Part shown: positions 1-8,063 of the stretch, piece after piece | Layout: each line of letters begins with the position of its first letter | Position numbering within the stretch: position 1 is the stretch's first letter | Origin: UBA12077 sp963665525 | GTDB taxonomy: Bacteria; Bacteroidota; Bacteroidia; Bacteroidales; UBA12077 | NCBI GenBank assembly: GCA_963665525.1 | Contig: OY762280.1 | Coordinates: 3,472,001 to 3,536,000 of the forward strand | Direction: 5' to 3' | DNA length: 64,000 nt | Notes under the pieces: generated by a model | Databases searched by the model: none | Seen by the model: only the letters and a program-made list of their open reading frames with translations | Told to the model about the DNA's origin: nothing | Translations under genes and position numbers: made by a program

Positions 1-717
1 TACTCAATTAATGATGGAGAATTTGTTGAATACACAAAGCCTTTTTATTTATCTAAATCGGGTAAACTTAAAATCCAAACTTTTGTTACTGATAATGTAA
101 ATAATCAATCTATTAGCACAATTATGACCAATAAATCGAATATTTCTTATGTTGATTTATCAGGTCCTACTCTTGGACATCACTTCCAGGGAGCAAATTT
201 TATTTCAAAAGATACAGCATATATTACATCAGAAACCAAAGTGCGACTTGCAGCTAAAGATGATGCAGCAGGATATAAAAGAATGGAATATAGTATCGAT
301 AATAAAGAAATTACAGAATATCATACTCCATTTAGTATTAATAGCGAAGGAATTCATTCGATAACATATACAGGTTACGATAATGTTGATAATTCTAGTA
401 CTAACACATTTATTTGTGTTGAAGATAATTCAGGACCTGAAATCTTTTTCCGATTTAGTATTTTATCTGGAAAAGTAAAAACGATTGATGGTAAAAACTA
501 TGATATTTATCCAAACCATGTTGTGTTGTTTTTATCATCTACAGATTCATCCGTAGGATTTGAGAATATGTTATACTCTGTAAATGGAGCGACTAATAAG
601 GCGTATACAAGCTTAATAAAGGGATTTATTAAAGATAAATTATATTCAATTAAGGTAACGTCTATCGATAAGTTGGGTAATGAAAGTCAGAAAACCATTG
701 AATTTTATATTGAATAG
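1..717 (+). CDS. C-terminal part of an OmpL47/Ig-like repeat protein (5' end outside window)
   Basis: The frame is open from base 1, and the first in-window ATG (124) lies inside a repeat unit, so the gene starts upstream. Three related units begin near codons 1, 97 and 192: YSINDGEFVEYTKPF, YSIDNKEITEYHTPF and the weaker YSVNGATNKAYTSL. Each is followed by a D-N-x-x-N/G-N-x-S type turn, giving a period of about 95 residues. This resembles the beta-sandwich repeats called OmpL47-type in surface proteins. No catalytic motif is visible. The stop is 21 bases before the SpoIIE/receiver gene, so the two are probably co-transcribed. A role at the cell envelope is inferred from the repeat type only. 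Confidence 0.7.
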   Translation, partial: YSINDGEFVEYTKPFYLSKSGKLKIQTFVTDNVNNQSISTIMTNKSNISYVDLSGPTLGHHFQGANFISKDTAYITSETKVRLAAKDDAAGYKRMEYSIDNKEITEYHTPFSINSEGIHSITYTGYDNVDNSSTNTFICVEDNSGPEIFFRFSILSGKVKTIDGKNYDIYPNHVVLFLSSTDSSVGFENMLYSVNGATNKAYTSLIKGFIKDKLYSIKVTSIDKLGNESQKTIEFYIE

Positions 718-738
718 CTTTACTCAAAAAAGCTTTTT

Positions 739-2946
739 ATGGTAAAAAAACTAATTATTGGTCTTATTGCTTTATCAATTTTTACAATTGACCATAAAAC
801 CTATGGTCAGAATCTGGATGTATCAACTCAAAATAAAATCAACAAATACCAAGCAGAAGTAGAAAAAAATAAAGCAGCTAATAATTCTATTCAACAGGCT
901 GAATTCCTGAATAAAATCGCTTATCTGTATTGGGAAAATGAATTATATGATGATGCCATAAAATATTTTAAAGAATCTCTGGAACTTAATAAATCAGGAA
1001 ATAATATTAATGCAGTAAAATCTCTTTACTATAATATTGGTCTGATTTATTCTGATAAAGAAGATTATCAAAATTCTTTAGAAAATATAAATAAAGGTCT
1101 TGAACTTGCACGACAGCTTAACCAAAAAAATGCTGTCTATTCAGGATTAATGAATAAATCTACAGTTTTAAAAAACCTGAATAGAAACCAGGAATCCATT
1201 GAAAATATTAATGAAGCCCTCGCAATTGCTCAGGAATTAAATAGTCTTAAACTTGTACGAACATGTTATGGTATGTTAGCAGAAAACTATGAAATCATAG
1301 GTGATTCTGAAAACACGATGAAATACTTTGATTTATTTGCTTCTGTCGATAAACATATTAAGTCGGAAGAAATTAAAGCAATTGAAGAAAAATCAAAAGA
1401 ACAAGTTCAAAGAGCTCACAACGAAAGATTACAAACAGAAAAAACATTAAGTGAAACTTCAGATCAACTGGAAGAAACACAAAAAACCTTACAAGAAACC
1501 GAAGAAATTAAGCAGCAGCAAAAGCTTACTCTTGATTTAAAGGAGTCAACCATTCGAGAAAAAGAAGCAGCGCTTAAATATACTCGAAACATTATTTTTA
1601 GTACGGTATTTATTTTATTGTTGATCATCATTTTCTCTGTTTTATTACTTCGTCAGTTTACAGCAAAGAAAAAAGCCAATATACTTTTAGAAAAACAAAA
1701 CGAGCAAATATCACTTCAAAAAGCAGAAATAGAAGCACAACGCGATTTAGCGCACCAGCAAAAGAAAGATATTACCGATAGTATTGAATATGCAAAACGA
1801 ATTCAAAATGCAGTGCTTCCTCCTTTAACTTTTGTTAAAAGAAATCTGCCAGATCATTTTATCTTATTTAAACCCAGGGATATTGTAAGTGGTGATTTTT
1901 ACTGGATGATGAATAAAGATAATAAAATCATCATAGCAGCTGCCGATTGTACAGGACATGGGGTTCCTGGAGCTTTCATGAGCATGCTGGGGACCGCATT
2001 TCTAAATGAGATTGTAAACAAAATCACTGAAAATAAACATATTTACTCCTTACAAGCCAACGAAATTTTAAATCAGCTTCGTAATTATATTATTGATTCA
2101 TTGCACCAAACAGGAGATAACGATGAATCAAAAGACGGCATTGACATTGCTTTATGTATCATTGATTCTGAGAATCATAAACTTCAATTCGCAGGTGCTC
2201 ATAATCCTTTATATATCATTAAAAATAAAAAACTGGAAATCATTAAAGGAGACCGAATGCCGGTTAGTATTCATAAACATGCAGATCGATCATTTACGAA
2301 CCATGAAATTGACATTGATGAAAATGATGTGATTTATATCTTTTCAGATGGTTATGTCGATCAAATTGGTGGACCAAAAATGCGCAAGTTTATGTCAAGA
2401 AACTTACAGGAATTACTTTTAAAAATCCATGAAAAACCCATGGAAATACAAAAAGAAATTCTTGATCAAACATTTGAAGAATGGAAAGGAGACTATTTCC
2501 AGTTAGATGATATTCTTGTGATTGGTATTAAGATGGAGGTAGCTAAACCAAAACTCACTGCCAAAAGTACTTATGATTGGAGCAATAAGACAGTGCTTAT
2601 TGCAGAGGATACAGACATGAATTATATATTCCTTGTAGAGGCATTAAAACATACAAATGTTAACATTTTAAGGGCTAATGATGGAGAAGAGGCTATTGAC
2701 ATTTTCAAAAAAAATGAGCAAATTGATCTCATTTTAATGGATATTAATATGCCTAAATTGGATGGCTTTGAAACAACCAAACGTATTAAAGAAATAAAGA
2801 AAGATATTCCAATTATAGCCCAAACAGCACTCAATATTGAGGATGCAAGAGAAAAATCGGAAGAGGTTGGTTGCGATGATTTTATTTTAAAGCCAATAAA
2901 ACTTAAATTGTTTTTGTCAAAGTTAGATTCTTATCTTAAATCATAA
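739..2946 (+). CDS. TPR - transmembrane - SpoIIE-type PP2C phosphatase - receiver protein
   Basis: 735 residues. An N-terminal signal peptide (cleavage probably after TYGQ) leads to periplasmic TPR-like repeats to about residue 210, then a charged coiled coil and one membrane helix near 284-305. A second coiled coil precedes a SpoIIE/PP2C-type Ser/Thr phosphatase domain (about 347-598). The conserved metal-binding segments RDIVSGDFYW and DCTGHGVPGAF are present. A C-terminal receiver domain (about 617-735) has acidic pocket E623/D624 and phospho-acceptor D668 in LILMDINMP. The likely role is to dephosphorylate a SiaC/anti-anti-sigma-like partner in response to a periplasmic or phosphorelay input. 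The two DUF1987 genes directly downstream (gap 3 bases) are the obvious substrates. This resembles SiaA of the SiaABCD pathway, except for the added receiver. Confidence 0.9.
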   Translation: MVKKLIIGLIALSIFTIDHKTYGQNLDVSTQNKINKYQAEVEKNKAANNSIQQAEFLNKIAYLYWENELYDDAIKYFKESLELNKSGNNINAVKSLYYNIGLIYSDKEDYQNSLENINKGLELARQLNQKNAVYSGLMNKSTVLKNLNRNQESIENINEALAIAQELNSLKLVRTCYGMLAENYEIIGDSENTMKYFDLFASVDKHIKSEEIKAIEEKSKEQVQRAHNERLQTEKTLSETSDQLEETQKTLQETEEIKQQQKLTLDLKESTIREKEAALKYTRNIIFSTVFILLLIIIFSVLLLRQFTAKKKANILLEKQNEQISLQKAEIEAQRDLAHQQKKDITDSIEYAKRIQNAVLPPLTFVKRNLPDHFILFKPRDIVSGDFYWMMNKDNKIIIAAADCTGHGVPGAFMSMLGTAFLNEIVNKITENKHIYSLQANEILNQLRNYIIDSLHQTGDNDESKDGIDIALCIIDSENHKLQFAGAHNPLYIIKNKKLEIIKGDRMPVSIHKHADRSFTNHEIDIDENDVIYIFSDGYVDQIGGPKMRKFMSRNLQELLLKIHEKPMEIQKEILDQTFEEWKGDYFQLDDILVIGIKMEVAKPKLTAKSTYDWSNKTVLIAEDTDMNYIFLVEALKHTNVNILRANDGEEAIDIFKKNEQIDLILMDINMPKLDGFETTKRIKEIKKDIPIIAQTALNIEDAREKSEEVGCDDFILKPIKLKLFLSKLDSYLKS

Positions 2947-2949
2947 AAT

Positions 2950-3330
2950 ATGAATGAGTTAAATATCGAAGCAAGCAGTTCTACTCCCAAAATATATTTG
3001 GATAAAGTTTCAGGAAAATTTGAATTTAGTGGAAAATCCTTCCCTGAAGAAAGCAGATCGTTTTATGCTCCTGTCTTTGAATGGCTGGAAAACTATACTC
3101 AAGATCCTAATGAAGAAACATTTGTTGAATTCAAATTAGAATATTTTAATTCATCGTCGTCGTTAATCATTCTGGAAATACTTAATGTATTTGATAAAAT
3201 ATTCAAAAATGGTAAGAAAGTAACCATCTCATGGAACTACTTAGAAATTGATGAAGATATGCTTGAGGCTGGTGAAGAATACGCCGATTTGGTAAGTGTT
3301 CCATTTGAATACAATACTTTTACTGAATAA
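2950..3330 (+). CDS. SiaC-family regulatory phosphoprotein (DUF1987), copy 1
   Basis: 126 residues, normal for the family. The hallmark segments are present: KIYLDKVSGKFEFSGKSFPE near the N-terminus, KLEYFNSSSSLIILEIL in the middle and WNYLEIDEDMLEAGEEYA near the C-terminus. SiaC proteins are small STAS-like switches controlled by phosphorylation. The Pseudomonas site is, from memory, Thr68, and a serine occupies residue 68 here in the NSSSS stretch. The gene starts 3 bases after a SpoIIE-type phosphatase gene, and a paralogue follows. Functional assignment is from family and neighbours; the output partner is not visible in the window. Confidence 0.88.
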   Translation: MNELNIEASSSTPKIYLDKVSGKFEFSGKSFPEESRSFYAPVFEWLENYTQDPNEETFVEFKLEYFNSSSSLIILEILNVFDKIFKNGKKVTISWNYLEIDEDMLEAGEEYADLVSVPFEYNTFTE

Positions 3331-3344
3331 CTTAGAATAATTAT

Positions 3345-3734
3345 ATGGATCCTTTACAAATTCATGCTACTGAAGAATCTCCGGGAATAAACTTTGATCA
3401 AGATTTAGGGAAATTCTTAGTTTTTGGAAAATCATTTCCTGAAGAAGTACGTCGTTTTTTCGACCCAGTTTTATTATGGCTCGAAGAGTATGTTAAAAAT
3501 CCGAATGAGGAAACAAAATTCGAATTTCGATTGGAATATTACAATTCTGCAACATCGACCATGCTTCTTGAGATTTTTTATACTTTGGAGCAAATTGTAA
3601 AGTATACAGAACATAAAATTACAATTATCTGGAACTACCTTGACATTGATGATGATATGCTAGATGCAGGGAAAGAATATGCTGAAATGATAGAAATTCC
3701 TTTCGAATTTAAAGCTATTCAAGATTATGAATAA
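3345..3734 (+). CDS. SiaC-family regulatory phosphoprotein (DUF1987), copy 2
   Basis: 129 residues, clearly paralogous to the gene just upstream. It shares GKxLVFGKSFPEE, RLEYYNSATSTMLLEI and IWNYLDIDDDMLDAGKEYAE in the same order and spacing. The presumed phosphorylation segment reads NSATS (Ser68, Thr70, Ser71) instead of NSSSS. It is the last gene of the module and is followed by a strong terminator at 3757. Two copies suggest two output targets or a titration arrangement, which is inference. Confidence 0.88.
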   Translation: MDPLQIHATEESPGINFDQDLGKFLVFGKSFPEEVRRFFDPVLLWLEEYVKNPNEETKFEFRLEYYNSATSTMLLEIFYTLEQIVKYTEHKITIIWNYLDIDDDMLDAGKEYAEMIEIPFEFKAIQDYE

Positions 3735-3756
3735 TTAAAATTCTAAATATGACTAG

Positions 3757-3779
3757 AAAGCCCCAGTTGGGGCTTTTTT
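3757..3779 (+). terminator. Rho-independent terminator after the SiaC module
   Basis: A perfect 8-bp stem AAAGCCCC / GGGGCTTT with an AGTT loop is followed by a T tract. It lies 22 bases after the stop of the second SiaC-like gene and faces the convergent amidase gene. Confidence 0.9.
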
Positions 3780-3780
3780 G

Positions 3781-5424
3781 CTATTTAAAAATTTCTGGAT
3801 GAACATCATTATATTCAGTATAATCCTGAAACTGTTTTGCCAGAGTAAGTATAGTAGCTTCATCATATAAATTCCCGATAAAACTTATACTGGTTGGATG
3901 CTTTTCATCATCGAAACCATTTGGAATCACCACACATGGATTTCCTGTAAGATTTGTCATTAATAACTGACTCCCTCCAAACGAAGGGCACACTACAACA
4001 TCGTAATCTTTAATAAACTCGTAAAACTGTTCAATTAAAATACTGCGAATTCGCGAAGCTTGTATATACTCAACAGCAGGAATAAATCTTGATTTTCTAA
4101 AAAGATTTGGCCATGCATGTTTGTGTTGTGCTACTAGTTCATCATCTTTATTCGTGCGGGTTAGTTCGTCGAAAGCAGCACCTGCTTCTGCTTCTAATAT
4201 GATTGCCAGTGAATATACTTCAATATCATCCGGTAAATTCACTTCTTCTAAGTTTGCTCCTAGCATTCTTAAAATATTCAGAGAAACAGAATCATTTTTC
4301 CGACCTCTATAATCTTCACCTTCAAATAAATCTTTTAAATAAGCTATTCTTAAATCTGATATCTTTAGTTCCTGATTATAATTAAACGGATAATCCACAG
4401 TAGATTGATCATTCGCATCTTTACCTCTTATAGCATCAAATACGATAGCACAATCGTTTGCCAATCGACATATAGGACCTACTTTATCCATACTCCAGCT
4501 TAAAGCCATAGCCCCATCCTTACTTACTCTTCCAAATGTAGGTCTTAAGCCGGTAACACCACATCGGGTTGATGGTGATACAATAGATCCCCATGTTTCG
4601 GTTCCAATGGCAAAAGCAACCAAGCCGGCAGCTGTTGCTGAAGCAGATCCTGCAGATGAACCACTCGATCCTTGGGTTAAATCCCATGGGTTTTTAGTAA
4701 TCCCATTGTACCATACATCACCCATTGCAAGTGCTCCTAAAGTAAGTTTAGCAACTAAAACAGCCCCTGCATTTTCAAGTTTTTTTACAACGGCTGCTGT
4801 ATATTCAATATTCTGATCTTTATATGGTCCAGCTCCCCAAGTGGTTTTATACCCTTCAACAGCAAACAAATCCTTAACACCATATGGGATACCATGTAAT
4901 AATCCCTTATAATTACCTTGCTCAATTTCTTCATCTGCCTTTTTAGCTTGCTTTAATGCCAAATCTTCGGTAATTGTAATAACACACTCTAAAGTATCTC
5001 CAAATTCTTTAAGCCTGTTAATATAAAACTGAGTTAATTCTAATGAAGTTATCTTCTTATTCTTAATAAGAGACGCTAATTCCGGGATAGAATAAAAAGC
5101 CAGGTCATTTTTATTCTCAGGCAATTCAATATCCACAGGTATTTCCCAAATAATTTCTTTTTGGATATCATTGTTCAGATAATGAATTGGTCTTGGATCA
5201 AATGCTATTTTTGGTGCAACACTGTTTGCAAGCTCAATTTTTCTATTAATTTCAAAATCTTCCAGGGCAACTGATAGATCTCCTAATAATGAATCACGCT
5301 CCGAATCAGTATATTTCAATCCCATTATTTTCTCGGCTGATTGAACATCCTTTTTATGAATCTCTGATTGATTACACGAAACAAAAATACATATGGCTAA
5401 AAATAATTGAATAAATGATTTCAT
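3781..5424 (-). CDS. Amidase-signature family lipoprotein
   Basis: 547 residues from the ATG at 5424. The frame runs 14 codons further up, but this start gives a clean lipoprotein signal, MKSFIQLFLAICIFVSC, with Cys as the lipidated residue. The amidase-signature core follows: GIPYGVKD with Lys184, the Gly/Ser-rich GSSGSSAGSAS with cis-Ser256, and nucleophile Ser280 in GTETWGSIVSPS. The Ser256-Ser280 spacing of 24 matches the family, so the Ser-cisSer-Lys triad is complete. These enzymes hydrolyse amides; the substrate is not evident. A periplasmic, membrane-anchored location is predicted. The nearest family members are the stand-alone amidases of Bacteroidota, not GatA, because no gatB or gatC is nearby. 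Confidence 0.9.
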   Translation of the reverse strand: MKSFIQLFLAICIFVSCNQSEIHKKDVQSAEKIMGLKYTDSERDSLLGDLSVALEDFEINRKIELANSVAPKIAFDPRPIHYLNNDIQKEIIWEIPVDIELPENKNDLAFYSIPELASLIKNKKITSLELTQFYINRLKEFGDTLECVITITEDLALKQAKKADEEIEQGNYKGLLHGIPYGVKDLFAVEGYKTTWGAGPYKDQNIEYTAAVVKKLENAGAVLVAKLTLGALAMGDVWYNGITKNPWDLTQGSSGSSAGSASATAAGLVAFAIGTETWGSIVSPSTRCGVTGLRPTFGRVSKDGAMALSWSMDKVGPICRLANDCAIVFDAIRGKDANDQSTVDYPFNYNQELKISDLRIAYLKDLFEGEDYRGRKNDSVSLNILRMLGANLEEVNLPDDIEVYSLAIILEAEAGAAFDELTRTNKDDELVAQHKHAWPNLFRKSRFIPAVEYIQASRIRSILIEQFYEFIKDYDVVVCPSFGGSQLLMTNLTGNPCVVIPNGFDDEKHPTSISFIGNLYDEATILTLAKQFQDYTEYNDVHPEIFK

Positions 5425-5510
5425 AGCTTTTGGTTTTCTTAATTTTAAATCAAAGTAAGATACCAAAACTAATATTCATTAGCAAACAGATAATTAAACT
5501 AAGTTTTCAA

Positions 5511-7880
5511 CTAAAAACTGATATTCCCGCTAAGTTTTAGTTTAACATTATTGGTCCAGGTATCGAAAGAGTAGTATCCATAGTTATAAAATGCACCTGC
5601 TCCGACGCCTATATAACAAAAGTTAAAAACACTAAATCGCACCAAATCATTAATAACCATTCCACTTTCATAATATCCTTTATTCATATCGGTTAAATCA
5701 ATTCCCTGATGAATACTTCGATTCGAAAGTTCTCCTATTCCAATGGCCTGCGTAAGCATTAATTTAGGTTTCCATTTGCTAGTACTAAACAAACGGGTTC
5801 CAAAATCATGACTAAAATAAAAATTCACAATCTCATCGTTGGCAAAAGAGTTCGGGCTCATAGTATTGAACCTGTTTTTGACTACAAATGGCATAGAACC
5901 ATTCCATCCTCCTGCACCCGAAAATAAAAACGAATAAGGTATATCACCCCATATTTTACCGGCTTCGATTCTTAACTCTGTTTCTCCTAATCGAGCAAAG
6001 TGATGCGAATAATCAATCTGAATCCACAATTTATCATAAGTAATATCACCCTCCAGAAAATCACCTAATCCTTTTTTGTAAGACATAGTTAACACCGGCC
6101 ATTTGGTTTCGAAAGCTATTTTTTGCTTAAACTGCCACAAATATTTCTCTTTGAATGCAAAGCGCAATTGCACACCTGCCTCGCTTAAAGTATATTCGTT
6201 GACCCAATTGTTATTTAACCAATACTGATAATTGTATTGAGGTGATCTTTCGTCTTGTAAGAGATTAAACTTTAATTGTAAATACCTGATTCGCGTTTCA
6301 AAACTTGCATTTATTTTAGTTGCATAATCGGCTTGCTCTAAGAAATACCCTTCGATATAACTTTTCTTACGCGCAAAATCCTCATTACCAGGAAAAACTG
6401 CATCATAAGCGTATCCTGCACTTAAAATTGTTTCCTGTTTCCTGTCAAAATATAAATTTAAATTTCCACCATATTTCCACTCTTTATCTTTAAAACCATA
6501 AGCTCCCCATCCGCCAAGTTCCATCCATCTTAAAAGCTTATCATCGGTATATAATCCCATTCCAATTCTTGTTCCCTCGAAATCGTTGTAAGTGTAAATC
6601 TTATCTAAAGGAATATAAAACTTTTTTACAGGGATTTTCCCTTTGGCAATCTTTTCACTAAAACGAAGCCAATATTCAAAATTCTCAGCCTCACCAATAC
6701 TGTCCATCAGATGATAACTATTCCTTTCTTTTAGGTTTAACTCTGCATTTCGGTATTTTGACATTTCAAGCTCTGCATTTTGAGTTGCCAACTTATCAAA
6801 AACCAAAACCTCTTCGGTATATTTAACAGAATCTTTTGGAATGTCAATGCGGAAATCAGTAATATAACTCTCAGATTTAAAATCCATACCAAAACCCATA
6901 TTATACAGGTTCTTCCATCTTAATTCAGATCTTACCTCCTTAGGAAACCACTGATCATTAACATATTCATATTTTTGTTGCACATGCATTTCCATCACTC
7001 TATCATCGGCAGGCATGGCAACCACATTTTCTATGGCAAAACCATTGGTGTTGATATGAACAAATCCTTTTAATCCTTCGAAATTACTGTTTCTTTTCGG
7101 CTTAAAGGAAATGATAAAAGTTGTATCGGCTTCATTGTAAAGTGTATCCTCAATAAGAAAAAAATACTTGTTATGACTGCCTAGACTAATTGGATTTAAA
7201 TACGAAATATCAAATATCTCGATTAAAGACTTATAAAAATGAAAAGGCTGAATATCGGTTGAAAGAGGAGCAAAAGAAGGATCTTTAAATCCTGAAACAC
7301 GAACTTTCTTAATTCTTTCGAAAGTCTTTCCCGGAGATTTATAAAACCGCTCAGTGGCCGATTCCATTATAATCACATAGTTTTCGGATAATTGTTTAAG
7401 GGTAGCTGTTAAACTATCGCTTGTACTAAAATCATAGTTATAAGTTGCCTTATTATAAATATTACATCCATATTCAGGTATTTTATCCGGATTATTTATC
7501 TTACGATTAGCTACTGCATTTTTTATAATCCGATGTGCGGGATTTTCTCTGGCATAAACTACTACCTCATCAAGTGCTACCTGCAATGCTTCTAGTGAAA
7601 TAATCTCTTTTATGTTTTCTCTTCGGATTATTTTGGTGTAGAAACCAACATAACTTACCTGGATACAGCTATCTGCCTCATTTAAATCAAACTCTGCTTT
7701 TCCATTAAGGTCAGTAACTACTCCTTTTCGAGGATTTTTATTAATAACTATGGTAGCAAATGGTAAAGGTTCCGTGCTTTTCGTATCAATAATTTGAATA
7801 CTGTAATGACTATCTTGTGCCTGGATATTAAAAATTGAAACGAAAAATAAGATTAAAACTAAAGTAGTAATTTTTCTCAT
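5511..7880 (-). CDS. DUF5686 outer-membrane protein with CarboxypepD-regulatory-like N-terminus
   Basis: 789 residues. Signal peptide MRKITTLVLILFFVSIFNIQ, then a carboxypeptidase-regulatory-like beta-sandwich (about 25-110: PLPFATIVINKNPRKGVVTDLNGKAEF region). A linker, ALDEVVVYARENPAHRIIKNA, is typical of DUF5686 proteins. The rest is rich in alternating aromatic/polar strands and ends in a short beta strand with terminal Phe (KLKLSGNISF), as expected for an outer-membrane barrel. No TonB plug is present. The function of the family is not established. The gene stands alone upstream of the amidase gene (gap 86 bases). Confidence 0.85.
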   Translation of the reverse strand: MRKITTLVLILFFVSIFNIQAQDSHYSIQIIDTKSTEPLPFATIVINKNPRKGVVTDLNGKAEFDLNEADSCIQVSYVGFYTKIIRRENIKEIISLEALQVALDEVVVYARENPAHRIIKNAVANRKINNPDKIPEYGCNIYNKATYNYDFSTSDSLTATLKQLSENYVIIMESATERFYKSPGKTFERIKKVRVSGFKDPSFAPLSTDIQPFHFYKSLIEIFDISYLNPISLGSHNKYFFLIEDTLYNEADTTFIISFKPKRNSNFEGLKGFVHINTNGFAIENVVAMPADDRVMEMHVQQKYEYVNDQWFPKEVRSELRWKNLYNMGFGMDFKSESYITDFRIDIPKDSVKYTEEVLVFDKLATQNAELEMSKYRNAELNLKERNSYHLMDSIGEAENFEYWLRFSEKIAKGKIPVKKFYIPLDKIYTYNDFEGTRIGMGLYTDDKLLRWMELGGWGAYGFKDKEWKYGGNLNLYFDRKQETILSAGYAYDAVFPGNEDFARKKSYIEGYFLEQADYATKINASFETRIRYLQLKFNLLQDERSPQYNYQYWLNNNWVNEYTLSEAGVQLRFAFKEKYLWQFKQKIAFETKWPVLTMSYKKGLGDFLEGDITYDKLWIQIDYSHHFARLGETELRIEAGKIWGDIPYSFLFSGAGGWNGSMPFVVKNRFNTMSPNSFANDEIVNFYFSHDFGTRLFSTSKWKPKLMLTQAIGIGELSNRSIHQGIDLTDMNKGYYESGMVINDLVRFSVFNFCYIGVGAGAFYNYGYYSFDTWTNNVKLKLSGNISF

Positions 7881-7963
7881 GTATATTACTTTTAAGCAAT
7901 TAGTATTGCTTTATCTCAAATTGTTACAAAAAAATAAAAATAAAAACAAAACTCTTAATTTAA

Positions 7964-7995
7964 AAGAGCGAGATTATATAAATAATCTCGCTCTT
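7964..7995 (-). terminator. Terminator of the TonB/peptidase operon
   Basis: A perfect 13-bp stem (7964-7976 with 7983-7995) has a 6-base loop. Read on the minus strand it is followed by a T-rich stretch. It lies 68 bases past the stop of the last operon gene. Confidence 0.85.
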
Positions 7996-8063
7996 CATAT
8001 ACAATTGCTAATTTATAAACCTAATAACGTTAATTAATTTACAACATGAAAAACTCTCTTAAA

